Assembly (NCBI GenBank): GCA_023678885.1
Contig: CM043009.1
Span: forward strand, 16,547,117-16,611,116
DNA: 64,000 nucleotides
Direction: 5' to 3'
DNA from: Pogostemon cablin
Lineage: Eukaryota; Streptophyta; Magnoliopsida; Lamiales; Lamiaceae
Both the position numbers and the translations under genes were made by a program. Within the stretch, counting starts at the first letter, position 1. Every line of letters begins with the position of its first letter. Shown piece after piece: positions 38,367 to 50,300 of the stretch. The notes below the pieces were generated by a model that had not been told where the DNA came from, did no database searches, and was given only the letters and a program-made list of their open reading frames with translations.

Positions 38367-38415
38367 GGCGCACATAATTATATTCGTGTGTCCGAACACA
38401 CAAAGCCTCACCCTA
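38367..38415. mobile_element. Right-end fragment of the MULE-like MITE family
   Basis: Contains AGGCGCACATAATTA and TGTCCGAACACACAAAGCCTCAC, matching the right end of the 28202 family. Confidence 0.45.
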
Positions 38416-39025
38416 TTATTGGATAGCAGAGAATTATTGATATTTTATTAATTTGCCTAATAAAAGAATTATTGATATTTAAATTTTTTTGATAAAATAA
38501 AAAGATAAACATAATTAGGGAGGATGAGATACAACAACATATTTATTATTTTTATTGGGCTGCATGAATTATCAATCTAAGTTGAAACAGGCTATACAGG
38601 TATCCAATACATATCTAGATGATCTAATGATTGAAATTAATCAAGATTAATCTAACGGATGAGATTACTCTGGGTCATATGTAATCTTGGGTCGGCTAAG
38701 TAAGACCCATAATTTTATTAATTTTATTCTAATTCCTATATCACTATACTTATACCGTTCAGTCAAACAATTTCATTATAATTCCTTTAGATCTATACCA
38801 TTCAATCAAACAATCTTGACTGTAAACAGATTCGATGCTACATATTCTTTTCTTTCACTATATAAGATATCTATTTTGTCATTTTAGTTTTTAACTTTAA
38901 AATATTCTTTTTATTTTTTATTTTTTAACAAAATGATCTCATACATGGTCCACCATTCACCAGTAATACAACTATTTACTTTACTTAAAATAATAATATT
39001 CAATAATTCATATAAAATAAATAAA
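38416..39025. other. AT-rich spacer, target region of the copia element
   Basis: Includes a diverged MITE-like stretch near 38890-39020 (…TACATGGTCCACCATT…AATACAACTATTTACT…). No gene is supported. Confidence 0.4.
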
Positions 39026-39030
39026 TAAGT
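39026..39030. repeat. Left 5-bp target duplication of the copia element
   Basis: TAAGT, repeated at 45001-45005. Confidence 0.9.
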
Positions 39031-39728
39031 TGTTGGGAAATTTAATTGGTTAGTAAGGATTAATTTAATAAATTAATCACCAATTAAATAATTATTTAAG
39101 TGAGTGAAATTAGTCTCACATCTGGAGAGATATTTTGAAATCAATCTCAGATTTGAGGAAATATTCTGTGATTCTCTCCAATAGATTGATACATGTATCT
39201 GGTCAACAGTTCTGTGTGTGAACATAGATCTGTGTGTGTGAATGCAGATCTGGGTGTGTGAACACAGATCTGTGCAAATCCCACCATATGTGAAGAGGTC
39301 CCTGGCACCTATAAATAGGGTCTTTTTCATTCATTCTAAACACACCAAAAACCAAAAGCATTTGCATACATCAAAAAGCATTTGCATCTAGTAGCAATCT
39401 AGTTCTTCATTCTCTTAGTTCGCCGGAGTTCCTGCGATAGCGGTGCTGCTTCGCCGGAAAGAAAAGCCGTTTTACCTTTGGGAAAGATCCGCCAAGACAG
39501 GAGCACTACCGAGGCGTGTTTCTTCTTGCGGGAAGTGGTTCAACCTTGACTCGGCTTCTACACGCTGTTCTTTTGAAGATTCTGTACAAAGGTGTAAGAA
39601 GATCCTTTGCTTCTTCTCCTTTATTTTTCAATTGTAATTTTTATTAGTACTGTTGTTAGTACAATCTCCCTTCTTCATTTCTTTTCATATATTGTAACGT
39701 GATTGATTGGTGTATCATTATTCCAACA
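39031..39728 (+). repeat. 5' LTR of the copia element
   Basis: 698 bp. Probable TATA box CTATAAATAGGG at about 39310. Contains short GATCTGTGTGTGTGAA-type repeats at 39215-39270. Confidence 0.95.
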
Positions 39729-39870
39729 ATCGCAAGAAGAAACAACTAGCCTCTGCACCCATCAATCACCATGATAACTGATATGGATATTGATGGAGCA
39801 TCAATATGGACTCTGTTGGGACTGATTCCCAAAGAGTAATGTGAATCCTGTTGGGTTTAAATCCCAAAGG

Positions 39871-42800
39871 ATGTATCCTCCAATAGGGATGTCAAGATCA
39901 TTCATGGTTCCGACTCCAGCGGAGAAGCCCGAGAAGTTTGGGGGTGCAAACTTCAAGAGATGGCAGCAAAAGATGCTGTTCTACCTCACCACGTTGAATC
40001 TAGTGAACCTCTTAAAGGAGTCTGCACCAGTGGTGGATGAGAATGAGACTGGTACACAAAAGCGTATAGCTCTGGATCAGTGGACTTCCGCTGATTATTT
40101 GTGCAAGAACTATATCCTCAGTGGACTTAGTGATACACTGTACAACGTGTATCTGAACACAAAGACATCTAAAGAACTGTGAGATTCTTTGGAGAAGAAG
40201 TACAATGCAGAAAATGCTGGTACAAAAAAGTACACGATAGCCAAGTACTTGGAGTTTTATGATGATGGACTCTAAATCTGTGGTTGAACAAGTGCAGCAG
40301 TTCCAACTGATAGTGCACAAAATCCTCTCCGAGGGGATGATGCTTCCAGAAACATTCGTTGTCGGCTCTGTGATTGAGAAGTTGCCTCCAATGTGGAAGG
40401 ACTTCAAATTCTATCTCAAACACAAGCGAAAGGATATGTCTTTAGAAGACTTAATTGTCAAGTTGAGAATCGAAGAGGACAACAGGAAGATGGATGGGAA
40501 GTTTGACCAATCCTCAATTGAGGCAAAGGCAAACTTAACTGAACATCATGCTAGACCCTTCAAAAAGAGGAAGATGTCTGACGATAAGGGTAAGAAGCCG
40601 ATGCAAAAGCCCAAGTTCAGTGGGAATTACTACAAAGGATTGTCGCCTACCAAAGAAAAATAAAGGCAAGAACCACAATGCCAATATGGTTGAACGGGCT
40701 CTAACTGATGGCGACATGACTGATGTGGTTTTTGAAGCCAACTTAGTGGCAAATCCAAAGGAGTGGTTCATGGACACTGGGGCCACCTATCACGTTTGCT
40801 CAGAGAGAAGTGCCTTCTCCACTTATGCACTCGTTGAAGAGAGGAAACTGCACATGGAAAACCATGCCACATCCGAAGTAGTCGGTGTTGGGAGCGTGAT
40901 CTGAAGCACACCTCTAGAAAAGAATTGAAGTTGAAGGATGTGCTGCATGTCCCATACATCCGAAAGAACCTGATCTCAGGCTCCCTGCTGGTTAGTCATC
41001 AGTTCAAGCTTGTATTTGAGTCTGATAAACTAGTGCTTAGCAAATTTGGCCAATTCTTGGGCCGTGGTTATCTAGATAATGGGCGTTTTAAGCTCAATGC
41101 AATGGTTGTAAGCCGTGAAGGCAAGAAAGTTATCAATAAAACTGCTTCTACTTCATCTTATATCGTTGAGTGCTCCTCTATATGGCATTTAAGATTGGGA
41201 CATGTAAATCTTAAATCAATCAAAAGATTAAATAATCTTGATTTGCTTAAAGTAGCAAATGTTGGAACTTCAAATAAATGTGAAGTGTGTGTAGAAGCAA
41301 AACTGACAAAGCAACCATTTCCAAGAACGGAAAGGAGCACTAAACCTCTAGAGTTGATCCACACTGATACGTGTGATTTAAAACTTGTGCAAACTAGAGG
41401 GGGGAAAAGTAATTCATTACTTTTATTGACGATTGCACAAGATTTTGTTATGTATATCTCTTGAGAAGCAAAGATGAAGCTTTACAAGCATTCAAATGCT
41501 ACAAGAATGAAGTTGAAAATCAACTTAACTCTCTAATTAAAGCAGTTCGGAGTGATAGAGGTGGTGAATACGTAGTACCATTTGAATAAATATGTGTCGA
41601 ATTAGGCATCATACATCAAACAATGGCTCCTTATTCACCTTAATCAAATGGCGTTGAAGAACGCAAAAATAAAACTCTGAAGGAAATGATGAACGAAATG
41701 TTAATCAGTTCAGGGTTGCCTCAAAACTTGTGGAGGGAACCTATCTTGTCAGCTAACCACATTCTGAATAAGATTCCACACAAATCTAAGGATCAAACTC
41801 GTTGTGAAATGTGGAAGAAACGTAAACCATCATACAAATACCTCAAAGTGTGGGGGTGTTTGGCTAAGGTTGAAGTGCCTCTACCTAAACAAGTTACAAT
41901 CGGACCTAAAATGATGGATTGTATATTTATAGGGTACGCACTTAACAGCAGTGCTTACAGATTTCTGATTCATAACTCGGAAGTACCTGACATGACTGAA
42001 GGCACTATGATAGAATCAAGGAATGCAATATTCTTTGACGAAATATTTCCTAGCAAAGGAAATGAACAAGTGACATCTTATAAGAGACTACTTGTAGATG
42101 CTACTACGGTTCAATCTACACAAGAAAGTGTAGAACCAAGACGTAGTAAGAGAGCTGAGTAGAAAAGGACTTTGGTCAAAACTTCTTCACCTACGCAGTT
42201 GAAGATGAGCCCAAATCTGTATCTGAAGCTCTATCTCATCCAGATGCACCATTCTGGAAAGAAGCTATAGATAGTGAGATTGATTCCATTATGCAAAATC
42301 ATACATGGGAATTGGTAGATTTATCGAAGGGTTGCATGATCTTAGGATGCAAATGAATCCTTAAAAAAAAAAATAAAGTTGATGGGTCAATAGACAAGTA
42401 TAAAGCCCGGTTGTTGGCCAAAGGCTTCAGGCAAAAGGAAGGGTATGATTTCTTTGATACCTACTCACCAGTGACACGAATTACATTTATTCGTGTATTT
42501 ATAGCGATTGCTGCATTGCACAATCTAGAATTACATCAAATGGATGTAAAAACAGCCTTCCTAAATGGTGAGTTAGAAGAAGAAATATACATGGATCAAC
42601 CAGAAGGCTTTATAGCGCCTGGTAATGAGAAAAAAGTGTGCAAACTCGTGCGATCATTGTATGGACTTAAACAAGCTCCAAAACAATGGCATGTGAAATT
42701 TGACAACACAATGATGTCAAATGGTTTTCGAATCAATGAGTGTGACAAATGTTTGTATGTGAAAAATACACCCAAGGGATTTGTCATTATCTGCCTCTAT

Positions 42801-43740
42801 GTAGATGATATGCTTATCATGGGAAGCAGTAATGACATAAAAATTGTCAATAAACGGATGTTGAATCAAAACTTTGACATGAAGGACATGGGTATAGCGG
42901 ATGTGATACTTGGAGTTAAAATTCTAAGAACATCTGATGGAATTGCATTGTCACAATCTCATTACATTGAGAAAGTGTTGAAGAAATTCAATGCATTCGA
43001 TGATTCACCAGCTAAGACACCCATGGATCCAAGTGTACACTTTAGTAAGAATAAAGGTGAACCAGTGGCTCAATCTGAGTATGTAAGGGTTATAGGGAGC
43101 ATAATGTACATAACCAATTATACACGTCCTGACATAGCGTGTTCAGTTAACAAACTGAGTAGATACACGAGTAATCCAAGCAATGAGCATTGGAAAGCAT
43201 TAAGAAGAGTGTTGAGATTCCTGAAATACACTCTTGATGTGGGGCTACACTACTCTAAGTATCCAGCAGTACTTGAAGGGTACAGTGACGCCAACTGGAT
43301 ATCTTACACAAAAGACTCGTTTTCCACAAGTGGATATATATTCAATATCGGAGGCGGAGCAGTGTCTTGGAGGTCTACTAAACAGACCTGTATAACTCGT
43401 TACACAATGGAATCTGAGTTCATAGCTCTATATAAAGTTGGGGAAGAAGCAGAATGGCTTCGTAATTTTCTTGAGGACATTCCATGTTGGAACAAATCGG
43501 TCCCTACGGTGATGGTACATTGTGACAGTCAAGCCACAATTGGAAGAGCTCTTAATGATATGTATAACGGAAAGTCTAGACATATCCGTAGATGACACAA
43601 CACGGTGAGATAATTGATCTCGAGTGGTGTAATATCAATTGACTACGTGAAGTCAAAAGATAACATAGCAGATCCGCTTACAAAAGCAGTTAATCGAGAT
43701 CAAATGAATAAATTGCTAGAAGGAATGGGGTTAAAATTCA
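39871..43740 (+). pseudogene. Copia gag-pol polyprotein, broken
   Basis: Gag starts about 39871 ([20 protein letters not shown]), with a TGA at 40180 where the family has Trp and a frameshift near 40255. The zinc-knuckle region is missing: FSGNYYKG runs into CRLPKKNKGK near 40640. Protease keeps its active site in WFMDTGATYHVC (40764). The pre-integrase motif [16 protein letters not shown] lies at 41180. Integrase (41330-41900) has a frameshift near 41440 and in-frame stops near 41588 and 41641. RT (42411-43200) retains [20 protein letters not shown] and [13 protein letters not shown]. RNase H (43270-43600) ends at a TGA (43593), with the last 45 codons (IADPLTKAVNRDQMNKLL) behind it. Confidence 0.95.
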
Positions 43741-44301
43741 TAAAGTAATGAGCTAAAACAGTGGAAACCTAACCATGATGACTGGAGATCCCAAGAACTT
43801 GATTCAAAGGGACAACAAAACTGTAGAGGTTCAAGTGAAACTTGGTACCTACCATTCCTTAGTAGAGCAATTCTACCAAGTATAAACCCGTATTTTGGTG
43901 AGGTTAAGTCTCTGGCTTTTAATGATTTCTAAAAGGCCAAGTAATGGCTGGTTGAGTATAACGGGGTATTCAAAATAGGAGATCACCTATGTAAGTGTGA
44001 AGTGAGTGGCCGCTTCAAGTGAAACACTTATGAATCCAAAGGGGGTCCATGGCCGAAACGGACCAAAACGTGAGAACAAGGAGAATGCGAGATGTTGATG
44101 CGTTCGCACTATTATCTAAGTATACACTAAGGAGGAGTAGTTCAAAGACATCATGTCTACTAAGCCATCGGTATACTCGATAGTGTTGGACTACGGAAGG
44201 TTCAAAGTCCCAAGCTACCTATCCGGATACATTAATGTTTCACGAGGACTAGGTTGTGTGTCTGTATTTTATAGGCGCCGGATTCCACTCATATGGGGGA
44301 C

Positions 44302-45000
44302 TGTTGGGAAATTTAATTGGTTAGTAAGGATTAATTTAATAAATTAATCACCAATTAAATAATTATTTAAGTGAGTGAAATCAGTCTCACATCTGGAGAG
44401 ATATTTTGAAATCAATCTCAGATTTGGGAAAATATTATGTGATTCTCTCCAACAGATTTGATATATTGTATCTGGTCAACAGTTCTGTGTTTGAACATAG
44501 ATCTGTGTATGTGAATGCAGATCTGGGTATGTGAACACAGATCTGTGCAAATCCTACCATATGTGAAGAGGTCCCTGGTACCTATAAATAGGGTCATTTC
44601 ATTCATTCTAAACACACCAAAAACCAAAAGCATTTGCATACATCAAAAAGCATTTGCATCTAGTAACAATCTAGTTCTTCATTCTCTTAGTTCGGTAGAG
44701 TTCCTGCGATAGCGGTGCTGCTTTGTCGAAAAGGAAAGCCGTTTTACCTTTGGGAAAGATCCGCCAAGACAAGAGCACTACCGGGGCGTGTTTCTTCTTG
44801 CGAGAAGAGGTTCAACCTTGACTAGGCTTCTACACGTTGTTCTTTTGAAGATTCTGTACAAAGGTGTAAGAAGATCCTTTGCTTCTTCTCCTTTATTTTT
44901 CAATTGTAATTTTTGTTAGTACTGTTGTTAGTACAATCTCCCTTCTTCATTTCTTTCCATATATTGTAACGTGATTGATTGGTGTATCATTATTCCAGCA
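44302..45000 (+). repeat. 3' LTR of the copia element
   Basis: 699 bp, same structure as the 5' LTR. It ends CCAGCA instead of CCAACA. Followed by TAAGT at 45001-45005. Confidence 0.95.
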
Positions 45001-45132
45001 TAAGTACGTTATTATGGATGAAAGAAATACTATATGAAGTAACGAGAATTTGGCTATAGATATATTGGGCCGGTCCAACAACGATGGTAAAGCTTAAGTT
45101 AAGATCAGTACTCCACTTTACGATGACACCGC

Positions 45133-45946
45133 ATTAGAACTCTATTTTCTTTCTTTTTTGGTAAGTAATCATACCAAGAATATCTACAGTGAACTTATAT
45201 GGAAAAATACAAGGGAGAAGGACGAACATTCAAGCTATTTTTGGTAATGAACGTGAGATGATCATTATCGGATGGTCTCGACGCTATTTATAGACGAAGA
45301 TCCGGGGACATATTTAATGCGGCGCAATCATGAGAACCTAGGATCCTAGAATGTAGACTCACTTTCTATTTATTACGAAAATCCTATCTATATTTTCCAT
45401 GATACGATGAGATCCCTGGGATTTGATGTTTCCCGCCTTGAAAGTATCCTCTGTTCTACCACAGGGGATTAGAAGTCATAGTACAATAGACGAGAGCATG
45501 CAGTAGTGGTTGGGCCACTGAACTGCTGGAGCATTGGTGCCGTAGGCTGAGCTACCAAGCTGAGAGTTGCCTACAGTGGCACTTTAATGTGGTGTGGTTG
45601 GCGAGCTACTGCGGCGTGGTGTGGTTGGCGGGCTGCAACGTGGGTCGAGCTACTACAGCATGCCAAGTCTATCTGAGCTGTGGAGGAGTGTTGTTGGGTG
45701 CGGCGCCATGTCTTTGCTAAGCTATGAGATGCTGCTGCTATGTGGTGTGGTGAAGCCTGAAGCCATAGAATAATCTCTTATGTGGGTCCGTCCTGTGAAA
45801 CCGCTTTATGGAACAACCTGCTACCACATATATAGTTGGCATGTATGGTTATAAATGACCTGACCTGTAGTGTATGGTGTTGGGTAGGACTACCATAAAT
45901 GGGTTTTAACTAGTACTATGGGCAGCCTTTTGTCGAGCTACCAACA
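45133..45946 (-). repeat. 3' LTR of the gypsy element, truncated
   Basis: On the minus strand begins TGTTGGTAGCTCGACAAAAG at 45946. It parallels 58317-59124 closely but stops at 45133, losing the 76 bp that correspond to 58241-58316. Confidence 0.93.
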
Positions 45947-45960
45947 TTAGCCCCCGACGT
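45947..45960 (-). other. Polypurine tract of the gypsy element
   Basis: On the minus strand GACGTCGGGGGCTAA directly precedes the 3' LTR, the position where plus-strand DNA synthesis is primed. Confidence 0.75.
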
Positions 45961-46089
45961 CTTTGGCTATGTGAGTTGGCCAATGATATGATATGCTCCC
46001 TTCTCTTTGGTTTTTAATTTTTTTTTACCAACATCCTTTGTAGCTATGTTTGTTGGTGCTTCATAGCTATGTGTTGTGATACAACTTTT

Positions 46090-46430
46090 TTTTTGTAGAG
46101 CTACCAATAGTCTAAGTAGCTATCCTAAGAAGTCATGCATGCTAATACATAAGCTGTGCTACCGATTTTTTATTTTTTATTTTTTTTAGTAGAGCTACCA
46201 ATAGTCTAAGTAGTTATCCTAAGCAGTCATGCATGCTAATACATAAGTTGTGCTATCTATTTTTTTCCTGGCAGCTGAGCTATCAACACTCTAAATTTGT
46301 TATACCCTATTGATAGTTAGTTGTGCTACAGCAGCCTTCTTCAAATATTTTTTATAGAGCTACCAATAGAATAAGCAGCTACCCTAAGTAGTCGTGCATA
46401 TTAATAAATACGCTGTGCTGCCCATTTTTT
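46090..46430. repeat. Tandem repeat near the gypsy 3' LTR
   Basis: Three imperfect copies of about 110-130 bp share AGAGCTACCAATAGTCTAAG, CAGTCATGCATGCTAATACA and a T-rich tail. It lies just upstream of the antisense gene's likely promoter. Confidence 0.85.
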
Positions 46431-46570
46431 TTACTACCAACTTTTGGTATATTATGCTATGGTCTTTTTCTACTCGCAGACCACTTTGTTAGACAGGCCC
46501 ATTGAATTATTGAGGTAAGTGGGCATGCCCATCACTAATCCCCAGGATATTAAATACTTAGGGTTTCAAC

Positions 46571-46582
46571 ACTACTATATAA
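46571..46582 (+). promoter_or_regulatory. TATA box of the antisense gene
   Basis: CTATATAAAGGC at 46574-46585 is a strong plant TATA-type sequence on the plus strand, about 230 bp upstream of the first ATG at 46808. It would start a transcript opposite to the gypsy pol genes. Inferred from sequence alone. Confidence 0.5.
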
Positions 46583-46807
46583 AGGCTTCACATGACCTCT
46601 TCCCCTATTCTCTTCTCTCATTCCTTAGTGTGGCGACCGAACTGTACCAAGCAGTATTGCAGCGAACGAACGACACTCCTTGGTGTGGTGGCTGTAGCAA
46701 GCGGTGGTGCAGCGAATGGAATTCCGAGGTGAGCTTCAATTCTTTTTTTGGGATTATAGTGCTGATTTTTTCAATATCTCCAATACCTTCGATTTTTTTA
46801 AGAAAAA

Positions 46808-49048
46808 ATGTCGAGTAGCTCAGAGAGTTTGGGTAGTTCAGAGATTGAGAGCGAATCTGTAGATACTAGTTCATCCTCCTATAATTCTAAGGATTTTGGG
46901 GGGAAGCAAGTAGAGGCATCTAGTTGTTCGACTCGCATTCCGGGAGATAGGGAAGTGACGGCAGCTCGACTGCCGAGCTTCATAGGTGAAGTGTTGGATA
47001 TGAGCCATGTTCGAGTCGTCTCGGATAGAAGAGACATGGTGGTAGGAGCTTTGACTTCTGGTAGAAGGGACATGGCAGTAGGAGCTCCGACCTCAGGTCA
47101 GCTGCCTCAACCGAGGTCCTATAATGGTTGTAGTATATTTGCTGCGGCGGGCATTATGTCTACCATCTCGGAAGAACATGTGGTGGACTTGTTTAGGCGA
47201 TATGGTTGTCCTAGCATTACTTTCATTAAACCGCAGCCTGACGAGAGAGCTTTAGCCCCACCATTGGGGTGTGTAGCGGTGAACAATGACATGCTCGAGA
47301 GTGGGGTTGAGGTTCCCGCTATATCCCTGCTTGAGTGCGGCATTAAATTGGTAGGGGGTTGCACCTTCGCAGCTCCTCCCCAATGGTTATGCTGCTTTGA
47401 TATGAATGTTCATGATGTTTGCGATGGTGAGGTGTGAGCAGCCTAAACCCCAGGAAATTAACTTCTTATTGAACTTGAAGTCTGATGGAGTGGGCTCTGG
47501 TTTCTATTATCTTTCCCCAAGGAGAGGTAAGGTGAAGGTAGTAGAAGGGATTCCAACATCGGTGAAAGTGTGGAAGAAAAATTGGTTCTGGGTGTATGGA
47601 GATTGGATGACTCCAAGGCTATCATCAGACTCTGTAGTAGGGGATCGCATACCAGTTCTCACAGAATATAATGAGAGAATTCGTAAGTCATTTTAGCTCA
47701 TCTTGATATAGGCGAACTGACCTAAACCTCTTTTATTTATGTTATGCAGTTAGGAAGCATCCGCAGTCAGGGCACCTGAGTGATTCATTTATTGAAGCCA
47801 TCTCCAAACTCTCCCAATGTGACCGGTCATTGTCTGAACTGCTGACTGAAGGAAACCTACGAAAGACTGGCCTTTGGCTGTGCAGCAGATACGTAGAATC
47901 CTACCGTAAAGTTAGCTCATTCGCATCTGGCATTTTTTTTAATATTTTTAATGCCCATTTTTTTTAGAGCTAATGGACCTATCATAGTTTTTAGACGTTG
48001 ATGCTACGGATGCTCCTCTACCCTCTACATCCGATGCTCTTGTGATCGCCACTTATCCGGATATTCCTACTCTCCAAGCTGCCGAGATGGAGGCCACTCG
48101 CTCCATGGCTAAGAACAAAGGCAAACATATCACAAAATCGAAGGAACTCCCGTGGCCAAAGAAGAAAGGCCCTTCCACCAGTACTGCTCCTTCTTTTGCG
48201 TTAATGGGGGAGACTCCCTATATGCCATTGAGGCCGCTGGAGGATATCAGCACCATGGATGATGACTATGAACCTGGTCCTGCCTTCTTTGAGAACTATC
48301 ATAGGGTGGTGGAAGCTCTTCCTTCCACACTCCCAATTACAAATGGCGGAAGTCGACTACATCGAGCATACATTCAAGAAGGCATGGAGGCATTTCCAAA
48401 GTCCATGACTAATGAGCTGGAAGCTTGGCTACCAAATCTTTCCGTTCCAGATGCGACTGAAGCTGGGATCATTCATCTTAGTCGAGCTATGAGTTTCTTT
48501 TCTCACGCTCGCTATCAATCAGATCTATTGATGTGTGAGAAGAGGGTTATGTTACTTGCAGAGGATCGAGCTAGGGAGGAGGCTGAGATTCAAGCAGCTG
48601 AGATGACAAGTTTGAATGAGATGAGTGCCAAACTGAAGGAGGAGAATGCTGTTCTTCAAACCAAGCTGACCACAGATAAGGAGGTTAATAAGATGAATGC
48701 GACTATGGTGGCCGGCCTAAAGGAGAAGGTGACTAGCCTAGAAGCTGAGGTAATAGAGGTGAGAGCTGCTATGAATATGAAAGTGGAGGGCTGGAGGCGA
48801 GGCTTGCTTCCATGCAAACTTCGGCTATCCTACGGTCTATTTTTAGGGCATATGTGAGGTCTTATTGTGAGGTGGCTCGCCTGCTACCGACCCATGTTCC
48901 TGAACTGCCCCATCGGGCTACTGAAGTTTTGAAGAATGGGCTCAAAGAGACTGTCGCCAAGAACATTCAAGGCCTCCCTGCCAACTTTGGTAAGGACATA
49001 AAGTTTGATCCTCTAGGGTCCATGATGAGTTCATGGGTGGCTCCGTGA
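46808..49048 (+). CDS. Spliced antisense gene in the gypsy element (Transposase_28-like, with coiled coil)
   Basis: Predicted exons 46808-47682, 47750-47905 and 47995-49048 join in frame across two GT-AG introns (68 and 89 bp). Exon 1 opens with an acidic Ser-rich stretch (MSSSSESLGSSEIESES) and then a region like the 'putative gypsy-type transposon' family of plants (Transposase_28: LLNLKSDGVGSGFYYLSPRR, VWKKNWFWVYGDW). Exon 3 begins with a Lys-rich basic patch (MAKNKGKHITKSKELPWPKK), then PLRPLEDISTMDDDYEPGPA, and a long coiled coil (residues from RAREEAEIQAAEMTSLNEMS on). Apparent frameshifts near 47400 and 48795 break it, so this copy is probably inactive or the borders need revision. Opposite-strand ORFs between integrase and 3' LTR are known in Tat-lineage elements such as Grande. 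Function unknown. Confidence 0.75.
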
Positions 49049-49499
49049 GTTCGACAGTTCAGAGCTCTACCGTTCCAAGCTCGGTAGTTCTTTCGATGGC
49101 TCCCGCTTCTAGTACGATTGGGTTGGGTGGAATAGATGTGGAGATGGTAGAGCTACATAGTCCTGATGCTACGGATCCTCTGGCAGCGGACGACGTAGTG
49201 TAGGCTCTTTGCTTTTATCTTTAAATTTAGTGGCATTTACTTACTTATGCTATGAACTCTGATCCTGGTTGTATTTCCTTCTCTCATGCGCTTCTTTTGT
49301 TTTTCCAATTTATGAAATGATGAATTCCACATGTCTTCGTAGCTTGTCAAATCTTCTTTATTGCTTTATTACCTGTAGAATAGTCAAGCCTATAATAAAA
49401 TTTGCACAAGTATTTTTACCTCATCCCGCAGTCATGGGTTTTGTTGTTGCCCTTAGGCATAGCTCGGCTGGTGAGTGACAAGCTATAGTTTGCTGGTTC

Positions 49500-49860
49500 T
49501 AGCCATTAGGATTGGAGAATTTTAATTCTCTTATGCTCAACTTATGAAAAAGGATTTGAGTTGAGGTGTGGTAGCTAGAGGGCTGTGAGGCATTTTGGAG
49601 TGTGGATTTCGCAGCTCCGAGCCCGTAGGCTTGGTTTTTTAGTGAGCTGACTAGCTCGATATTTTTGAGCTTGTGAGCTCGACATTGCTTTGAGCTCTGA
49701 AATTTTGTTATGAGCCTGTAAGCTCAACATCTTATTGAGTTCATGACCTTAGCATTTATTTTGAGCTAGCTGTATAATTGTTGATAGCTCGTGAGTTAAG
49801 CATTGTTTTGAGCTTGATATGCACTTTTGAGAGTTCGTGAGTTGTGTGCATAGGGCACCT
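49500..49860. repeat. GAGCTC-rich short repeats
   Basis: Irregular repeats of about 40-50 bp around GAGCTTGTGAGCTCGACATT and TGAGCCTGTAAGCTCAACAT, between the antisense gene and the end of integrase. Confidence 0.7.
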
Positions 49861-49889
49861 TTTTTTTATATACATATAAACTCACGAAT

Positions 49890-50300
49890 TTTTATTGAAG
49901 ATATTTCTTGAGGTTTTGTACATTCAATGGGTGACGGAATATTTTTTCCACTAAATCTTTTAGCTCATAAGCACCATTTTCTAACCTTCTGTTTATTTTG
50001 AATAGCCCTTCCCACGTCTGGCCAAGAATTCCTACCCCAGGTTGCAATATTTTTTGGAGAATTAAGTCTCCTTGTTCAAATCTTCTGAGCTTAATCCGGG
50101 AGTTGTAATATCTTATGGCTCGTTAGTTGTAAGTGGCATTCCTTAGATCAGCCGACAAACTTTTTTCTTCCAATAAATCCAGTAAGTTCCTTAGGGTAGG
50201 CTCATTGAGTACCTCAGAGTAGCTTTCCACTTGGTAGCTAGGCTCCCCAATTTCCACTGGAATTACAGCTTATGCCCCGTACGATAGTGAGAAAAGAGTC
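49890..50300 (-). pseudogene. Gypsy integrase, C-terminal part
   Basis: The minus strand continues the integrase after the solo LTR: LFSLSYGAEAVIPVEIG pattern with TAA in place of the Glu codon (50270), then VESYSEVLNEPTLRNLLDLL and the GPY/F-like end WEGLFKINRRLENGAYEL. One copy of a near 5-bp duplication joins the two halves. Confidence 0.88.

Larger units (their letters stand above)
39031..45000 (+). mobile_element. Ty1-copia LTR retrotransposon, full length but defective
   Basis: Two direct LTRs (39031-39728 and 44302-45000) begin TGTTGGGAAATTT and end CCAACA or CCAGCA, flanked by TAAGT. The internal order gag, protease, integrase, RT, RNase H is the copia order. A purine-rich ATATGGGGGAC sits just before the 3' LTR. 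The usual TGGTATCAGAGC-type primer site is not visible after the 5' LTR. About 30-35 differences between the LTRs by eye (near 95% identity) mean the insertion is not recent. Confidence 0.97.
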
